A stretch of 64,000 nucleotides of DNA from Dietzia lutea (GTDB lineage: Bacteria > Actinomycetota > Actinomycetes > Mycobacteriales > Mycobacteriaceae): NCBI RefSeq assembly GCF_003096075.1, contig NZ_CP015449.1, positions 3,403,001 through 3,467,000 on the forward strand, read 5' to 3'. The notes beneath the pieces were generated by a model. The model did not search any database, was not told where the DNA came from, and saw only the letters and a list, made by a program, of their open reading frames with translations. Position numbers and translations under genes: made by a program. Every line of letters starts with the position of its first letter. Position 1 is the first letter of the stretch. Below, piece by piece: positions 35,713 through 44,707 of the stretch.

Positions 35713-36371
35713 CGCTTCACCGCCAGCTTCCGGGAGAGGGAGGTGGTCCACAGCCCGATCGGGAGGGTGAGGACCACGAAGACCATCGCGAAGAAGAAGA
35801 ACGTCGGCAGGCTCGCACCCTCGTTCTCGGTGATCACCTGCAGCAGTCCCGCCGAGTCGCCGACACCGATCACGGCCGCGACGGTGGAGTTCTTGATGAG
35901 CGCGATGATGACCGAGCCCAGCGGGGCGATCGCGCCGCGGAACGCCTGCGGGAGGATCACCTCGCGCAGGGACTGGCCGAAGCCCAGTCCGATCGATCGG
36001 GCCGCCTCGGCCTGCCCCACCGGCACGGTGTTGACTCCGGAGCGCAGGGCCTCGCAGATGTAGGCCGCGTGGTAGACGGCCAGCATGATCGCCGCCCACC
36101 AGAACGCGTTGCGCGCGAAGTCGTCGGAGACCGACAGCTGGAGGATGAAGGACAGGCCCAGGATGCTGAAGACCATCAGCAGCGTCAGCGGCAGGTTCCG
36201 GAACGTGTTGACGTACGAGGTCCCCAGGCCGCGCAGCACCGCCACCGGGGACACGCGCAGGACGGCCACGATCGTTCCCAGGATCAGGGCGCCGATGCTG
36301 CCCAGGATCGAGAGCTGGATGGTCACCCAGACCGCACCGAGGACGTCATAGTCGGCGAAGATGTCGCCCAT
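35709..36371 (-). CDS. gluC: Glutamate ABC transporter permease GluC
   Basis: 220 residues with about five membrane helices. It has the polar amino-acid permease pattern TFRNLPLTLLMVFSIL and the EAA loop TVPVGQAEAARSIGLGFGQSLREVILPQAFRG. GGAAGG lies 6 bp before the ATG. Together with GluD it forms the transmembrane heterodimer. The 120-bp gap to gluB holds a strong hairpin, so gluCD are probably made at lower levels than gluB. Confidence 0.92.
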   Translation of the reverse strand: MGDIFADYDVLGAVWVTIQLSILGSIGALILGTIVAVLRVSPVAVLRGLGTSYVNTFRNLPLTLLMVFSILGLSFILQLSVSDDFARNAFWWAAIMLAVYHAAYICEALRSGVNTVPVGQAEAARSIGLGFGQSLREVILPQAFRGAIAPLGSVIIALIKNSTVAAVIGVGDSAGLLQVITENEGASLPTFFFFAMVFVVLTLPIGLWTTSLSRKLAVKR

Positions 36372-36445
36372 GGTCCACCTTCCGTGATGGGGTGCCGGCC
36401 CTCCGCGCCGTCGCCCGGGTGGGCGGCAGGCGCGGAGGTGGCGGG

Positions 36446-36476
36446 GCCGGCCGGGTCGTGTGTCGACCCGGCCGGC
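36446..36476 (-). terminator. Intra-operon hairpin between gluB and gluC
   Basis: GCCGGCCGGGTCG (36446-36458) and CGACCCGGCCGGC (36464-36476) form a perfect 13-bp stem with a 5-nt loop, 15 bp after the gluB stop. It can partly end transcription or protect the gluB 3' end. Both are known ways to raise binding-protein levels over permeases. Confidence 0.7.
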
Positions 36477-36491
36477 GAGGGACGGTTCAGA

Positions 36492-37313
36492 TCAGGCGCA
36501 GGCGTCCGGCTCGGGCGGGTTGCCCTCGCCCGGGGTGAAGCCGGCGGCGCCGAGGTTCTCCTCGACCGCGGTGTCCCAGCTGCCGTCCGAGATCATCTCG
36601 CGGATGGCCTCGTTGATCTGCTCGCACTTCTCCGTGTCGCCCTTAGCGATGCCCACGCCGTAGCGCTCCTCGGTGAACGGCGCGCCGACCACCTCGAGCT
36701 GACCCTGGTACTGGTCCTGGGAGGCGTAGCCCGCGAGGATCGTGTCGTCCGTGGTCAGGGCGTCGACCGCGTTGGACACCAGCGCGGAGACGCACTCGGA
36801 GTAGGTGCCGAACTCCTGCAGGTTCACGCCCGGCACCTGCTCCTTGACGGTCTGCGCCGAGGTGGAGCCGGTGACCGAGCACAGGCGCTTGCCGTCGAGG
36901 GAGTCCGGGCCGGTGATCGAGTCGTCGTCGCTGCGGACCAGCAGGTCTTGGCCGGCGATGAAGTACGGCCCGGCGAATCCGACCTTCTCCCTACGGGAGT
37001 CGGTGATGGAGTACGTGGCCACGATCATGTCGACCTGACCGGTCTCCAGCAGCGTCTCGCGCTGGGCGCTCGGCGCCTGGATCCACTCGATGTCGTCCTC
37101 GGCGGTGCCGAGCTTCTCCGCGATGTAGCGGGCGACGTCGACGTCGAAGCCGGTGTACTCGTTGCCCTCCTTGAGGCCGAGGCCCGGCTGGTCGAACTTG
37201 ATGCCGACCCTCAGCTGGTTCCCGCCGTCGCCGCCGTCGTCGCTGCCGCACGCGCTCAGCCCGAGCGCCAGGGAGACGGCCGCCGCGGCCGCTCCGATCC
37301 GTCGGATGTTCAT
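36492..37313 (-). CDS. gluB: Glutamate-binding lipoprotein GluB
   Basis: 273 residues. A lipoprotein signal ends in LSAC with the lipidated Cys22. A SBP_bac_3 fold follows: LRVGIKFDQPGLGLKEG, YTGFDVDVARYIAEKLG, VDMIVATYSITDSRREKVGFAGPY, with the Arg that binds the amino-acid carboxylate, and CSVTGSTSAQTV. It captures glutamate outside the membrane for GluCD. GAG(GAG) precedes the ATG. It is separated from gluA by 58 bp. Confidence 0.94.
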   Translation of the reverse strand: MNIRRIGAAAAAVSLALGLSACGSDDGGDGGNQLRVGIKFDQPGLGLKEGNEYTGFDVDVARYIAEKLGTAEDDIEWIQAPSAQRETLLETGQVDMIVATYSITDSRREKVGFAGPYFIAGQDLLVRSDDDSITGPDSLDGKRLCSVTGSTSAQTVKEQVPGVNLQEFGTYSECVSALVSNAVDALTTDDTILAGYASQDQYQGQLEVVGAPFTEERYGVGIAKGDTEKCEQINEAIREMISDGSWDTAVEENLGAAGFTPGEGNPPEPDACA

Positions 37314-37371
37314 GAGTACTCCTCGTGGGGTGGGGTGGATGGGTCCTGAGCGGGTCCGCGGACGGGCCCTT

Positions 37372-38106
37372 CTAGTTGGAGAGGATCTTGGACAGGAAGT
37401 CCTTGGCCCGGGCGCTCTGCGGATTGGTGAAGAACTCCTCGGGTGTGGCCTGCTCGACCAGCTCGCCGTCCGCCATGAAGATCACCCGGTCGGCGGCCTT
37501 ACGTGCAAAGCCCATCTCGTGGGTCACCACGACCATCGTCATGCCGGTCTTGGCCAGGCCGGTCATCACGTCGAGGACCTCGTTGATCATCTCGGGGTCC
37601 AGGGCGGAGGTCGGCTCGTCGAAGAGCATGACCTTGGGGTCCATGGCCAGCGACCGGGCGATCGCCACGCGCTGCTGCTGGCCACCCGACAGCTGCGCCG
37701 GGTACTTGGCCGCCTGCTGCTCGACCCCGACCCGGGTGAGCAGCTCCATGGCCCGCTTCTCCGCCTCCGCCTTGCCCTGCTTACGGACCTTGACCGGCCC
37801 CAGGGTGACGTTCTCCAGGATCGTCTTGTGGGCGAAGAGGTTGAAGGACTGGAAGACCATCCCCACGTCGGCGCGCAGCTTGGCGAGCGCCTTGCCCTCC
37901 TCGGGCAGCGGCTTGCCGTCGATCGTGATGGAACCGGACTCGAACGTCTCGAGCCGGTTGATCGTGCGGCACAGCGTCGACTTACCGGAGCCGGACGGCC
38001 CGATCACCACGACGACCTCTCCCTGCTCGATGGACAGGTTGATGTCCTTGAGCGCGTGGAAGTCACCGAAGTGCTTATTGACGCCTGAGATCTCGACGAG
38101 AGCCAT
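37372..38106 (-). CDS. gluA: Glutamate ABC transporter ATPase GluA
   Basis: 244 residues. Walker [11 protein letters not shown]-loop [12 protein letters not shown], signature [16 protein letters not shown], Walker [14 protein letters not shown] and switch [10 protein letters not shown] are intact, with the NLFAH feature of polar amino-acid importers. First gene of the gluABCD operon. TATAGT (38114-38119, minus strand) lies 7 bp before the ATG with no Shine-Dalgarno sequence, so the operon mRNA is probably leaderless. Confidence 0.95.
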   Translation of the reverse strand: MALVEISGVNKHFGDFHALKDINLSIEQGEVVVVIGPSGSGKSTLCRTINRLETFESGSITIDGKPLPEEGKALAKLRADVGMVFQSFNLFAHKTILENVTLGPVKVRKQGKAEAEKRAMELLTRVGVEQQAAKYPAQLSGGQQQRVAIARSLAMDPKVMLFDEPTSALDPEMINEVLDVMTGLAKTGMTMVVVTHEMGFARKAADRVIFMADGELVEQATPEEFFTNPQSARAKDFLSKILSN

Positions 38107-38218
38107 GTGAGGAACTATAGGGCTCCGAAAGGCCCGGCCGCCCCAAGACCGGGGACGTGTCCGCTATGCGTACCGCGGACCGGTCGACATGGCATGCACC
38201 GGTGCGTACCGTCGGCAC

Positions 38219-39457
38219 ATGGCGATATCAGATGTCAGGGAATACGCCCATCTCACCGCCGAAGACGTAGAGGCCATCGGCGAGGAGCTCGAGGCGATCC
38301 GTCAGGAGACCGTGGACTCGCTCGGTGACCGCGACCGGCGCTATGTCCAGAACACCATCAGACTGCAGCGCGGCCTCGTGGCCGGCGGCCGCGTCGTCCT
38401 GCTCTTCTCCGGGTACCGGCCCGCATGGGCCCTCGGCACCGGCCTGCTGGCCGCCGGGAAGATCATCGAGAACATGGAGCTCGGGCACAACGTGATGCAC
38501 GGGCAGTGGGACTGGATGAACGATCCGGTCGTGCACTCCAGCTCGTGGGAGTGGGACATCGTCGGCACGTCCGAGCACTGGAAGGCCACGCACAACTACC
38601 ACCATCACAAGTACACCAACATCATCGGCATGGACGACGACGTCGGGTACGGCGTGGTGCGGGTGACGCGGGACCAGCCGTGGCACCCCGCCTTCGCGCT
38701 CAACCTGGTGTGGAACACCATGCTCGCGTTCGCGTTCCAGTGGGGCGTCGGGGTCCAGCACCTCGAGATCGCACCGGGGACCATCAACTCCTCGGGGTGG
38801 AAGGAGCAGAAGAAGCGGATCGGGCAGTTCCTGCGCAAGGCCCGCCGCCAGGTCGGCAAGGACTACGTGTGGTTCCCGCTGCTGTCGGGTCCCAACTGGA
38901 AGACCACCATGAGCGCGAACATGACCGCCAACGTCATCCGCAACCTGTGGTCCAACGCCGTGATCTTCTGCGGCCACTTCCCGGACGGTGCGGACAAGTT
39001 CACGCTCGAGGACCTGGAGCACGAGACCCAAGCGCAGTGGTACCTGCGTCAGATGCTCGGCTCGGCCAACTTCACCGGCAGCAAGCTCACGCACTTCATG
39101 TCCGGCAACCTGTCGTTCCAGATCGAGCACCACCTGTTCCCCACGATCCCGTCCAACCGGTACGCCGAGGTCTCGGAGAAGGTGCAGGACGTCTGCCGCC
39201 GCTGGGACCTGCCGTACACCACCGGCCCGCTGTACAAGCAGTACTGGCAGTCGTGGCGCACGATCGCCAAGCTGTCGCTGCCGGACCGGTTCCTCAAGGC
39301 CACGACCGACGACGCGCCGGAGACCCGGTCGGAGAAGATGTTCGCCGGCGAGCCCAAGAACTATGAGACCCGCGACGGTCGGCGCGCGGGCCTGGTCACG
39401 GCGCTCAAGCACCACACCGACCCCCGACAGTTGCAGCGCATCACCCGGACGGTCTGA
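38219..39457 (+). CDS. Membrane fatty-acyl desaturase (DesA3-like), paralogue 1
   Basis: 412 residues from ATG 38219 (MAISDVREYAHL). The three histidine boxes that bind the di-iron centre are complete: GHNVMHGQWDW, THNYHHHKYTN and FQIEHHLFPTIP. Hydrophobic pairs flank them. Such enzymes insert a double bond (usually delta-9) into acyl-CoA or phospholipid-bound chains, with electrons from a ferredoxin- or DesA3-type reductase, none of which is adjacent. TACCGT (38207-38212) lies 6 bp before the ATG, hence probably leaderless. A 158-residue unknown protein follows after 1 bp. A close paralogue lies at 47471. Confidence 0.92.
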   Translation: MAISDVREYAHLTAEDVEAIGEELEAIRQETVDSLGDRDRRYVQNTIRLQRGLVAGGRVVLLFSGYRPAWALGTGLLAAGKIIENMELGHNVMHGQWDWMNDPVVHSSSWEWDIVGTSEHWKATHNYHHHKYTNIIGMDDDVGYGVVRVTRDQPWHPAFALNLVWNTMLAFAFQWGVGVQHLEIAPGTINSSGWKEQKKRIGQFLRKARRQVGKDYVWFPLLSGPNWKTTMSANMTANVIRNLWSNAVIFCGHFPDGADKFTLEDLEHETQAQWYLRQMLGSANFTGSKLTHFMSGNLSFQIEHHLFPTIPSNRYAEVSEKVQDVCRRWDLPYTTGPLYKQYWQSWRTIAKLSLPDRFLKATTDDAPETRSEKMFAGEPKNYETRDGRRAGLVTALKHHTDPRQLQRITRTV

Positions 39458-39458
39458 C

Positions 39459-39935
39459 GTGGCGGGAGACGACGTGGGCCCCGGCGCGGACGGCCGCACC
39501 CCGAGCGTCGACCAGACGCATCGGCGGCCCGAGGGTGCGACCGACGCCGAGGTCGAGGCGGCCGGCACCGTGAGCGAGGCGATGGAGTACATCGAGCGGG
39601 CCCGCGGTCGGTTGTACGACCTGCACCAGCTCATCGGCCGGGCGGACATCCTCTTCCAGCAGGCGGCTGATCAGCTCGACCAGATCGGTCGGGCCGAGCT
39701 GGCCGAGCGGATCCGCACGGAGGTGGTGGGGATCAACCTCCTCCACGGGCGCTGGACCTTCCAGATGGTGGAGGAGTTCGACGACGGCTTCTGGAGCACA
39801 GCCCGCGAGCTCGACCGCTCGGTCCGCGACGAACTCACCGGCGGCAGGCGGCACGTCTTCGAGGCGGAGATGAAGGAGGCGAGTCGGAGCAGGGGCCGCC
39901 GTGGACACGAGGCGACCCCTGAGGACTCGAACTGA
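39459..39935 (+). CDS. Helical protein of unknown function, coupled to desaturase 1
   Basis: 158 residues from GTG 39459, one base after the desaturase stop, so it is almost certainly co-translated with it. The N-terminal 35 residues are disordered; the rest is predicted mostly alpha-helical: EAMEYIERARGRLYDLHQLIGRADILFQQAADQLDQ, then TEVVGINLLHGRWTFQMVEEFDDGFW. No membrane helix, cysteine pair or known domain is seen. It could be an accessory or regulatory partner of the desaturase, but that rests only on position. Confidence 0.75.
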   Translation: MAGDDVGPGADGRTPSVDQTHRRPEGATDAEVEAAGTVSEAMEYIERARGRLYDLHQLIGRADILFQQAADQLDQIGRAELAERIRTEVVGINLLHGRWTFQMVEEFDDGFWSTARELDRSVRDELTGGRRHVFEAEMKEASRSRGRRGHEATPEDSN

Positions 39936-39950
39936 CGGTGTGCGGGGGCG

Positions 39951-40229
39951 TCAGCCCGTCCGGTGGCGGCCGGCGATCCGGTGTCGGTCGGCCTCGGTGA
40001 GGCCGCCCCACACGCCGTACAACTCCTTGGTCTCGAGGGCGAACGTCCTGCAGGTGTCGAAGACGGGGCAGCCGGCGCATATGGCCTTGGCCTGATCCTC
40101 CTTCTTCCGGCGCGCGCCCTTCGACTCCTCCTCGAGGCTGTAGAACAGGTCCTCGTGCCCGATGCACGCCGCACCGTCGCGCCACGACCAGAATGCCGCC
40201 GTGGGCTCGAGGTTCTTGTATCTGGGCAT
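39951..40229 (-). CDS. WhiB-family iron-sulfur transcription factor
   Basis: 92 residues from ATG 40229, with GGAGG 4 bp upstream. The four cluster cysteines are Cys22 (AACIGH), Cys51, Cys54 and Cys60 (ICAGCPVFDTC), the canonical CxnCx2Cx5C array, followed by the turn GVWGGLTEADR and a basic tail for DNA binding. WhiB proteins carry a [4Fe-4S] cluster that reacts with NO or O2 and often bind the principal sigma factor. The subclass is not certain. A good promoter about 115 bp upstream is listed separately. It is convergent with the desaturase 1 operon. Confidence 0.93.
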   Translation of the reverse strand: MPRYKNLEPTAAFWSWRDGAACIGHEDLFYSLEEESKGARRKKEDQAKAICAGCPVFDTCRTFALETKELYGVWGGLTEADRHRIAGRHRTG

Positions 40230-40341
40230 ATAGCCTCCGTCCCCACCGCTCCGAAGTGCCCGAGATGGGCCCTGGTCGTCCAGAGGCGGTGCTCTGCACA
40301 CATCCTGTCAGTGATCCGCCCCGCGCCGCGCGGAGTGAACT

Positions 40342-40371
40342 CACATACCGAGAGGTATATGTGGCTGTCAA
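40342..40371 (-). promoter_or_regulatory. Sigma70-type promoter for the whiB gene
   Basis: On the minus strand TTGACA (40366-40371) and TATGTG (40342-40347) are 18 bp apart. The TTGACA box is consensus. The start point would leave a leader of about 105 nt before the ATG at 40229. An imperfect ACATACC/GGTATATGT dyad overlaps the -10 region and could be an operator. Confidence 0.6.
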
Positions 40372-40457
40372 GGGGTTGCGCAGCACTTTTACGCCGGAAT
40401 CCACTACTGGTGAGAAGTTGTCCATCCCTTGATGTCCGGCACCGTGGGTCGGAGTGG

Positions 40458-41450
40458 TCAGCGGCGAGCCGATGCCCTCGTCGTCGTCGACCGGATGACC
40501 TCCGCAGCGCGCGACGCCGCGCCGTCCACCCCCCACCACTTCCGGATCCCCCCGGACTCACCGTCCAGAGCGCGGTCCACCTGCTCGCGCACCGCGTGCG
40601 CGACCGCCGTGGGCCCGTCCCCGTACCGCATCACCGACGTGCCGGGGAGCCCGGCCAGCGCCTCGGCGGTGGCGTCGTACTCCCCGTGATCGTGCTTTCC
40701 CGGGACCACCACGAGCGGGACGTCCGCGCAGGCGGCATCGGCCACGGACGCTTGGCCCGCCCCGGTGACCACCACATCGGCAGAGCACAGCTCGGACCAC
40801 GGGTCGTCGTGCCACGCCCCGTCCGGCCCGCCCAGCTCCGCCCATTCCGCCACGCCCAGCTCACCGGCGGTCGTGCGGACCGCGCGCCAGAAACGGTGAT
40901 CCCAGACTTCACCGGATCCGTTGAGGTGGACCACGCGGGGGCGTCGGCGCCGGTCGCGCGGCTCGGGCGCGGGCTCGCGATGTTCGAAGCGGGAGATCCC
41001 CCCGATCTCGTGGACCGCGCGGCCCGCCTGCGCGACGGCCTCGCGGTGCGCCCCGGGCGGCCACGCCGCGATGAGTTTCTCTGCGGCGCGACAGCGGAGC
41101 CGGTGCGGTTCGTCGTCCCGCAGCCCGGGCGGCAGGGTGCTCACCATCGGGACGCCGGCCATGCGCGCGGCCAGCGACATCCCCGGCGACGAGTCGACCC
41201 AGAACGCCCGCGGCCTGGCGCGGTCGATCCACGCCACCGCACTGCGGCGGGCGGCGACCGCGAGGCCCTCGTCCGCGACCCCGTCGACGGGCAGATGGAC
41301 CACCTCGATCCCCGACGGGCGGAGGGCGTGATCGAACGGCCCGGTCACGAGCATCGTGACCTCCTCGCCCCGCTCACTCAGAGCCGCGACGACCGGCAGC
41401 ACCCGGTGCAGATGCCCGCGCCCACGGTTGTGGACGTAGACGCCGATCAT
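40458..41450 (-). CDS. Glycosyltransferase-like protein (MurG/YjiC type)
   Basis: 330 residues with a GT-B-like layout. The N-terminal half begins IGVYVHNRGRGHLHRVLPVVAAL, the glycine-rich acceptor-side loop; the C-terminal half has VVHLNGSG and the donor-binding stretch ADVVVTGAGQASVADAACADVPLVVVPG, as in MurG and UGT proteins. The sugar and acceptor are unknown. It is cytosolic or peripherally membrane-bound. The start follows the DJ-1-like gene stop by 13 bp, so the two form an operon. It may act in glycolipid or cell-wall assembly, which would suit the LmeA-like neighbour, but this is inference. Confidence 0.75.
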   Translation of the reverse strand: MIGVYVHNRGRGHLHRVLPVVAALSERGEEVTMLVTGPFDHALRPSGIEVVHLPVDGVADEGLAVAARRSAVAWIDRARPRAFWVDSSPGMSLAARMAGVPMVSTLPPGLRDDEPHRLRCRAAEKLIAAWPPGAHREAVAQAGRAVHEIGGISRFEHREPAPEPRDRRRRPRVVHLNGSGEVWDHRFWRAVRTTAGELGVAEWAELGGPDGAWHDDPWSELCSADVVVTGAGQASVADAACADVPLVVVPGKHDHGEYDATAEALAGLPGTSVMRYGDGPTAVAHAVREQVDRALDGESGGIRKWWGVDGAASRAAEVIRSTTTRASARR

Positions 41451-41463
41451 CGTCGGAGCGTCC

Positions 41464-42024
41464 TCAGGCGTCTCCGCGAAGGGCCTCGAGGAGCGCGTCG
41501 CAGAAGGCGGGCAGGTCGTCGGGCCGGCGGCTGGTCGTGATCCCGCTGTCGCTGACGAGTTCCTCGTCGACCCACTCCGCGCCCGCGTTGACCAGATCCG
41601 TCCGCAGGCTCGGGTAGGACGTGATCCGACGGCCGCGGACCACGTCAGCCTCGACCAGCGTCCACGGGGCGTGGCAGATGGCGAACACGGGCTTGCCCGC
41701 GTCGACCATCTCGCGCACCAGGTTCACGGCGTGGGGGTCCTGCCGCAGCGCGTCCGGGTTGGCGACGCCGCCGGGCAGGACCAGCACGTCGATGTCGGCG
41801 GCCGAGGTCTCGGCGCTCGTCCGGTCGACGGCGTGCGAGCCGGCCGGGTCGAGGTGGTCGACCAGCCCGACCTCACCGCCGTCCGTGCTGACGAGGATCG
41901 GGATGTGACCCGCCTCGGAGACGGCGCCCCACGGCTCGGTGAGTTCGACGCGCTCGATGCCCTCGGAGGCCACGAGGAAAGCGACGGTTCGGGTGTCGGT
42001 TCGTGCATCCTGTGTCTCGGTCAT
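41464..42024 (-). CDS. DJ-1/PfpI family protein (YhbO/Hsp31-like)
   Basis: 186 residues. Class I glutamine-amidotransferase-like fold with the nucleophile elbow FAICHAPW (Cys117-His118), preceded by VLVLPGGVANPDALR and a Glu near residue 24 that activates the cysteine. The closest pattern is the PfpI/YhbO group, credited with protease, chaperone or deglycase activity against methylglyoxal damage; the true role is debated. CACGAT lies 7 bp before the ATG. It is upstream of the glycosyltransferase-like gene and divergent from the LmeA-like gene. Confidence 0.88.
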   Translation of the reverse strand: MTETQDARTDTRTVAFLVASEGIERVELTEPWGAVSEAGHIPILVSTDGGEVGLVDHLDPAGSHAVDRTSAETSAADIDVLVLPGGVANPDALRQDPHAVNLVREMVDAGKPVFAICHAPWTLVEADVVRGRRITSYPSLRTDLVNAGAEWVDEELVSDSGITTSRRPDDLPAFCDALLEALRGDA

Positions 42025-42111
42025 GCCCCCGATCGTGAGGGCGGGCACCTCCCCTCGCAACCGGTCCCCGGGACGGTGGACCGCGTAGCGCGGGTCCGGC
42101 ACCATACCCCC

Positions 42112-42846
42112 ATGGGACGACGAGATCGGATGGCCCCCAACGGACGTCGCAGCGGTGGGCGGCGCGGCCGCGGGTGCGGGTGCTCGCTGTTCGTGCTGCT
42201 CCTGCTCCTCGTGGGGCTGGTGGTGGCCGCGGAGTTCGGCGCCCGCTGGTACCTGTCCGACCGGGCCGAGAGCGAAGCGTCCGCGCGGCTCGACGCGCCG
42301 GTGTCGGTGGCATTCGGCAGCACTCCCGTGCTGTGGGATCTGGCCACGACCCAGGCCGTGGGGACGGCCCGGTTGACCTCGCCCGGCAACGCGACCGTCC
42401 CGCGCATCGACGTGACCGGCCACTCCGTGCGGTTGGTCGACGGCGGTATCCGCGCCGACACAGCCGACGGCGTCGCGATCCTCAGCGGTGAGCAGCTCGC
42501 GGCCGCAGCCTCGCAGGGCAACCCGGCGGAGGGCTCCCCGGTGGCGGGCCTGGCCGAGGTCCGCTCTGTGCGGCCCGACCCCGCGGCCGGGCTGCTGCGC
42601 GCGGACATCGGCGGGATCGCGGAGGTCGGGGTCGTCCCGGGCGTGGCCGACGGTCAGCTGACCCTCACGCCGCAGCAGACCTCACTCCTCGGGTTCGAGC
42701 TGCCGAGCGGCCTGTTCTCGGGCATCACCGGCACCGTCGACTCGACCGTGGCCTCGCTGCCCGACGGCGTCGTGATCGAGGGGGCGCGCGTGGTGCCGGA
42801 AGGGCTCGAGGTCGCGCTCGGCGGGCGGGACGTGGTCCTGCAGTAG
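42112..42846 (+). CDS. LmeA-like DUF2993 envelope protein
   Basis: 244 residues. An Arg/Gly-rich cytosolic start is followed by one signal-anchor helix (CSLFVLLLLLVGLVVAAEFG, about 25-44) and an extracytoplasmic DUF2993 domain containing ARWYLSDRAESEASARLDAPVSV, IDVTGHSVRL and LTLTPQQTSLLGFELP. In mycobacteria LmeA binds phospholipids and is needed for mannan elongation in lipomannan/lipoarabinomannan. A similar role in lipoglycan assembly here is inference from family. CACCAT lies 6 bp before ATG 42112. It is convergent with the frameshifted cyclase. Confidence 0.78.
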   Translation: MGRRDRMAPNGRRSGGRRGRGCGCSLFVLLLLLVGLVVAAEFGARWYLSDRAESEASARLDAPVSVAFGSTPVLWDLATTQAVGTARLTSPGNATVPRIDVTGHSVRLVDGGIRADTADGVAILSGEQLAAAASQGNPAEGSPVAGLAEVRSVRPDPAAGLLRADIGGIAEVGVVPGVADGQLTLTPQQTSLLGFELPSGLFSGITGTVDSTVASLPDGVVIEGARVVPEGLEVALGGRDVVLQ

Positions 42847-42866
42847 CAGCGGGAGCCCGCGCCGCG

Positions 42867-44511
42867 CTAGCGGGTGCCCGCGCCGCCCGCCGTGTCCGCC
42901 GAGTCCACCGTGTCGGCCGGCGCGCACAGTCGGGTCGGTTCGTTCCGCCCCCGCACGACCTGCGATCCCACCTCGTCCCAGCGGCCCCGCTCGGCCTCCG
43001 CGGCGGCGTCGGTCGCCGCGCCCGAGGCCAGCACGAGGCCGGGCCGGTCCTTGGCCAGCTCACACAGGCGCGCGGCCTCGTTGACCGCGTCGCCGATCAC
43101 CGTGTACTCGAAGCGGTCGTCCGAGCCGACGTACCCGGCCACCACGTCGCCGAAGGACGCCCCGATGCCGGCGCGGCAGTCGGGCACCCGCTCCTGCAGC
43201 CGCCGCCCCAGGACGCGCGCACACGCCAGGGTCGCGGTGGCCGGGTCCGCCATCGACCGCGGCGCCCCGAACACCACGAGCGCGGCGTCGCCCAGGAAGC
43301 TGTCCACGATGCCGTCGTACTCCTCCACGGTCTCCACCACCACGGAGAAGAACTGGTTGAGCACGTCCACCACCTCGGACGCCTCGGACCGCACCGCCAT
43401 CTCGGTGGAGCCGATGAGGTCCACGAACACGACGCCGACGCGCGAGTCCTGCCCGCCCAGTTCCGGCTCGTGGAGTTCCGCGGCCTCGGCCACGTCGCGC
43501 CCCACGTGCCGCCCGAACAGGTCCCGCAGCCGCTCGCGCTCCTGGAGCCCGGAGGCCATCTGGTTGAAGCCGCGCTGCAGCTCGCCGAGCTCGGTGCCGT
43601 CGTACACCACCACCCGGCGGGACAGCGTGCCGGCGGTGATGTCCTCCATCGCCCACCGCACGCTCCGCAGCGGACCGATCATCGAGGCCGTCGCCAGGGA
43701 GATGAGGAGAAAGCCGGCCAGCAGCGACGTGGCACCGAGGACGATGACGACGACGGCGAGGCGTTCCAGTGACAGGGCGCGGCCCGCGAGGGTGTAGATC
43801 GCCACGATGATCAGGCCTGTCACGGGGACCCCCGCTGCCCAGGGCCCACGCCACCCGGAGCCGCGTCATGGCGCCGAGGAACCGGGCCCGCGGCGCCCGC
43901 CCGGTGGACAAGGCGGCCGCCGCGACGGGACGCAGCCCGAAGTCGGCGAGCAGGAACGCGACGCCGCAGACGACCAGGCCCGCGAAGACGATCGTGAACC
44001 CGACCACCGGTATCGACGACGGGTCCACCACGCCGTACGCGGGGGTCACCACGGCCGCGCCGAGCAGCCACAGGAACGCCTGGATGAGGGTGATGCGCCC
44101 CGGCAGCCGGAGGGTGCGGACGCGCTGCCGCTCGGTGGGTTCGTGTCCGTCCAGGAACCAGCGGACCCGGCGGTAGACGGCGCGGGTCACCCACACCGTG
44201 CCCGTGATGACCGCCAGCGAGACGTAGACGGGCACGACGATGACGGTGGGGACGAGGAACTCCCGCGACAGCAGCGCCGGCCCGGGCAGCACGAAGAAGA
44301 CCAATGTCACGGCGACGGCGACGCCCACGAGGTTTGAACCCAGCAGTGACAGCACCAGCAGGACCCGGACGCGCCACGCCCGGATCCGGGCGGACTCCCG
44401 CTCCCGTCCGAGCAGCACCGACCCGAGCTCCGGGCGGCGCAGCAGGGACAGGTCGAATCGCACGATCTGTATGGTGCCACCCCGCACCGACACTCGTGAT
44501 GTCCTCGTCAC
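42867..44511 (-). pseudogene. Membrane adenylate cyclase with HAMP domain, split by a frameshift
   Basis: Two overlapping minus-strand frames join into one normal protein of about 548 residues. The first (44511 to about 43830) holds six-helix-type membrane segments up to RLRVAWALGSG. The second (from about 43828 to 42867) continues VPVTGLIIVAIYTLAG, then a HAMP segment (IGPLRSVRWAMEDITAGTL) and a class III cyclase domain with VVFVDLIGST, DSFLGDAALVVF and VIGDAVNEAARL, all catalytic positions kept. This is the Rv1318c/Rv1319c/Rv1320c architecture. The break coincides with CCCCC at 43829-43833 on the plus strand; removing one base restores the frame. It may be a real mutation, a phase-variable tract or a sequencing error. 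Confidence 0.85.
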
Positions 44512-44707
44512 ACCTGTCGCGGCGAATGGGGCGAGCGGTCGGTCGGCGAGTAGGGTGGTCTGAGGACGGCCCGCACCACTCTTGCCTCGGGCCGCGGCCT
44601 GTCGACCATCCCGTGGTCGCGCACCGGACGCACCGCCTCAGCGGCGATGCGGCTTTCCGTGAGCGCGCCGGGCAAGACGCCATCCTCTATGTTCGGAGCA
44701 CTTCCTC

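Noticed and set aside
40193-40432. Plus-strand 79-codon frame in the whiB upstream region
   Set aside because: No ribosome binding site, and it overlaps the whiB start and promoter; a chance frame.
42867-44511. Programmed ribosomal frameshift in the membrane cyclase
   Set aside because: The C5/G5 tract lacks a slippery heptamer plus downstream structure that I can recognise, and an indel or sequencing error is simpler. Kept as a frameshifted gene rather than claimed as recoding.
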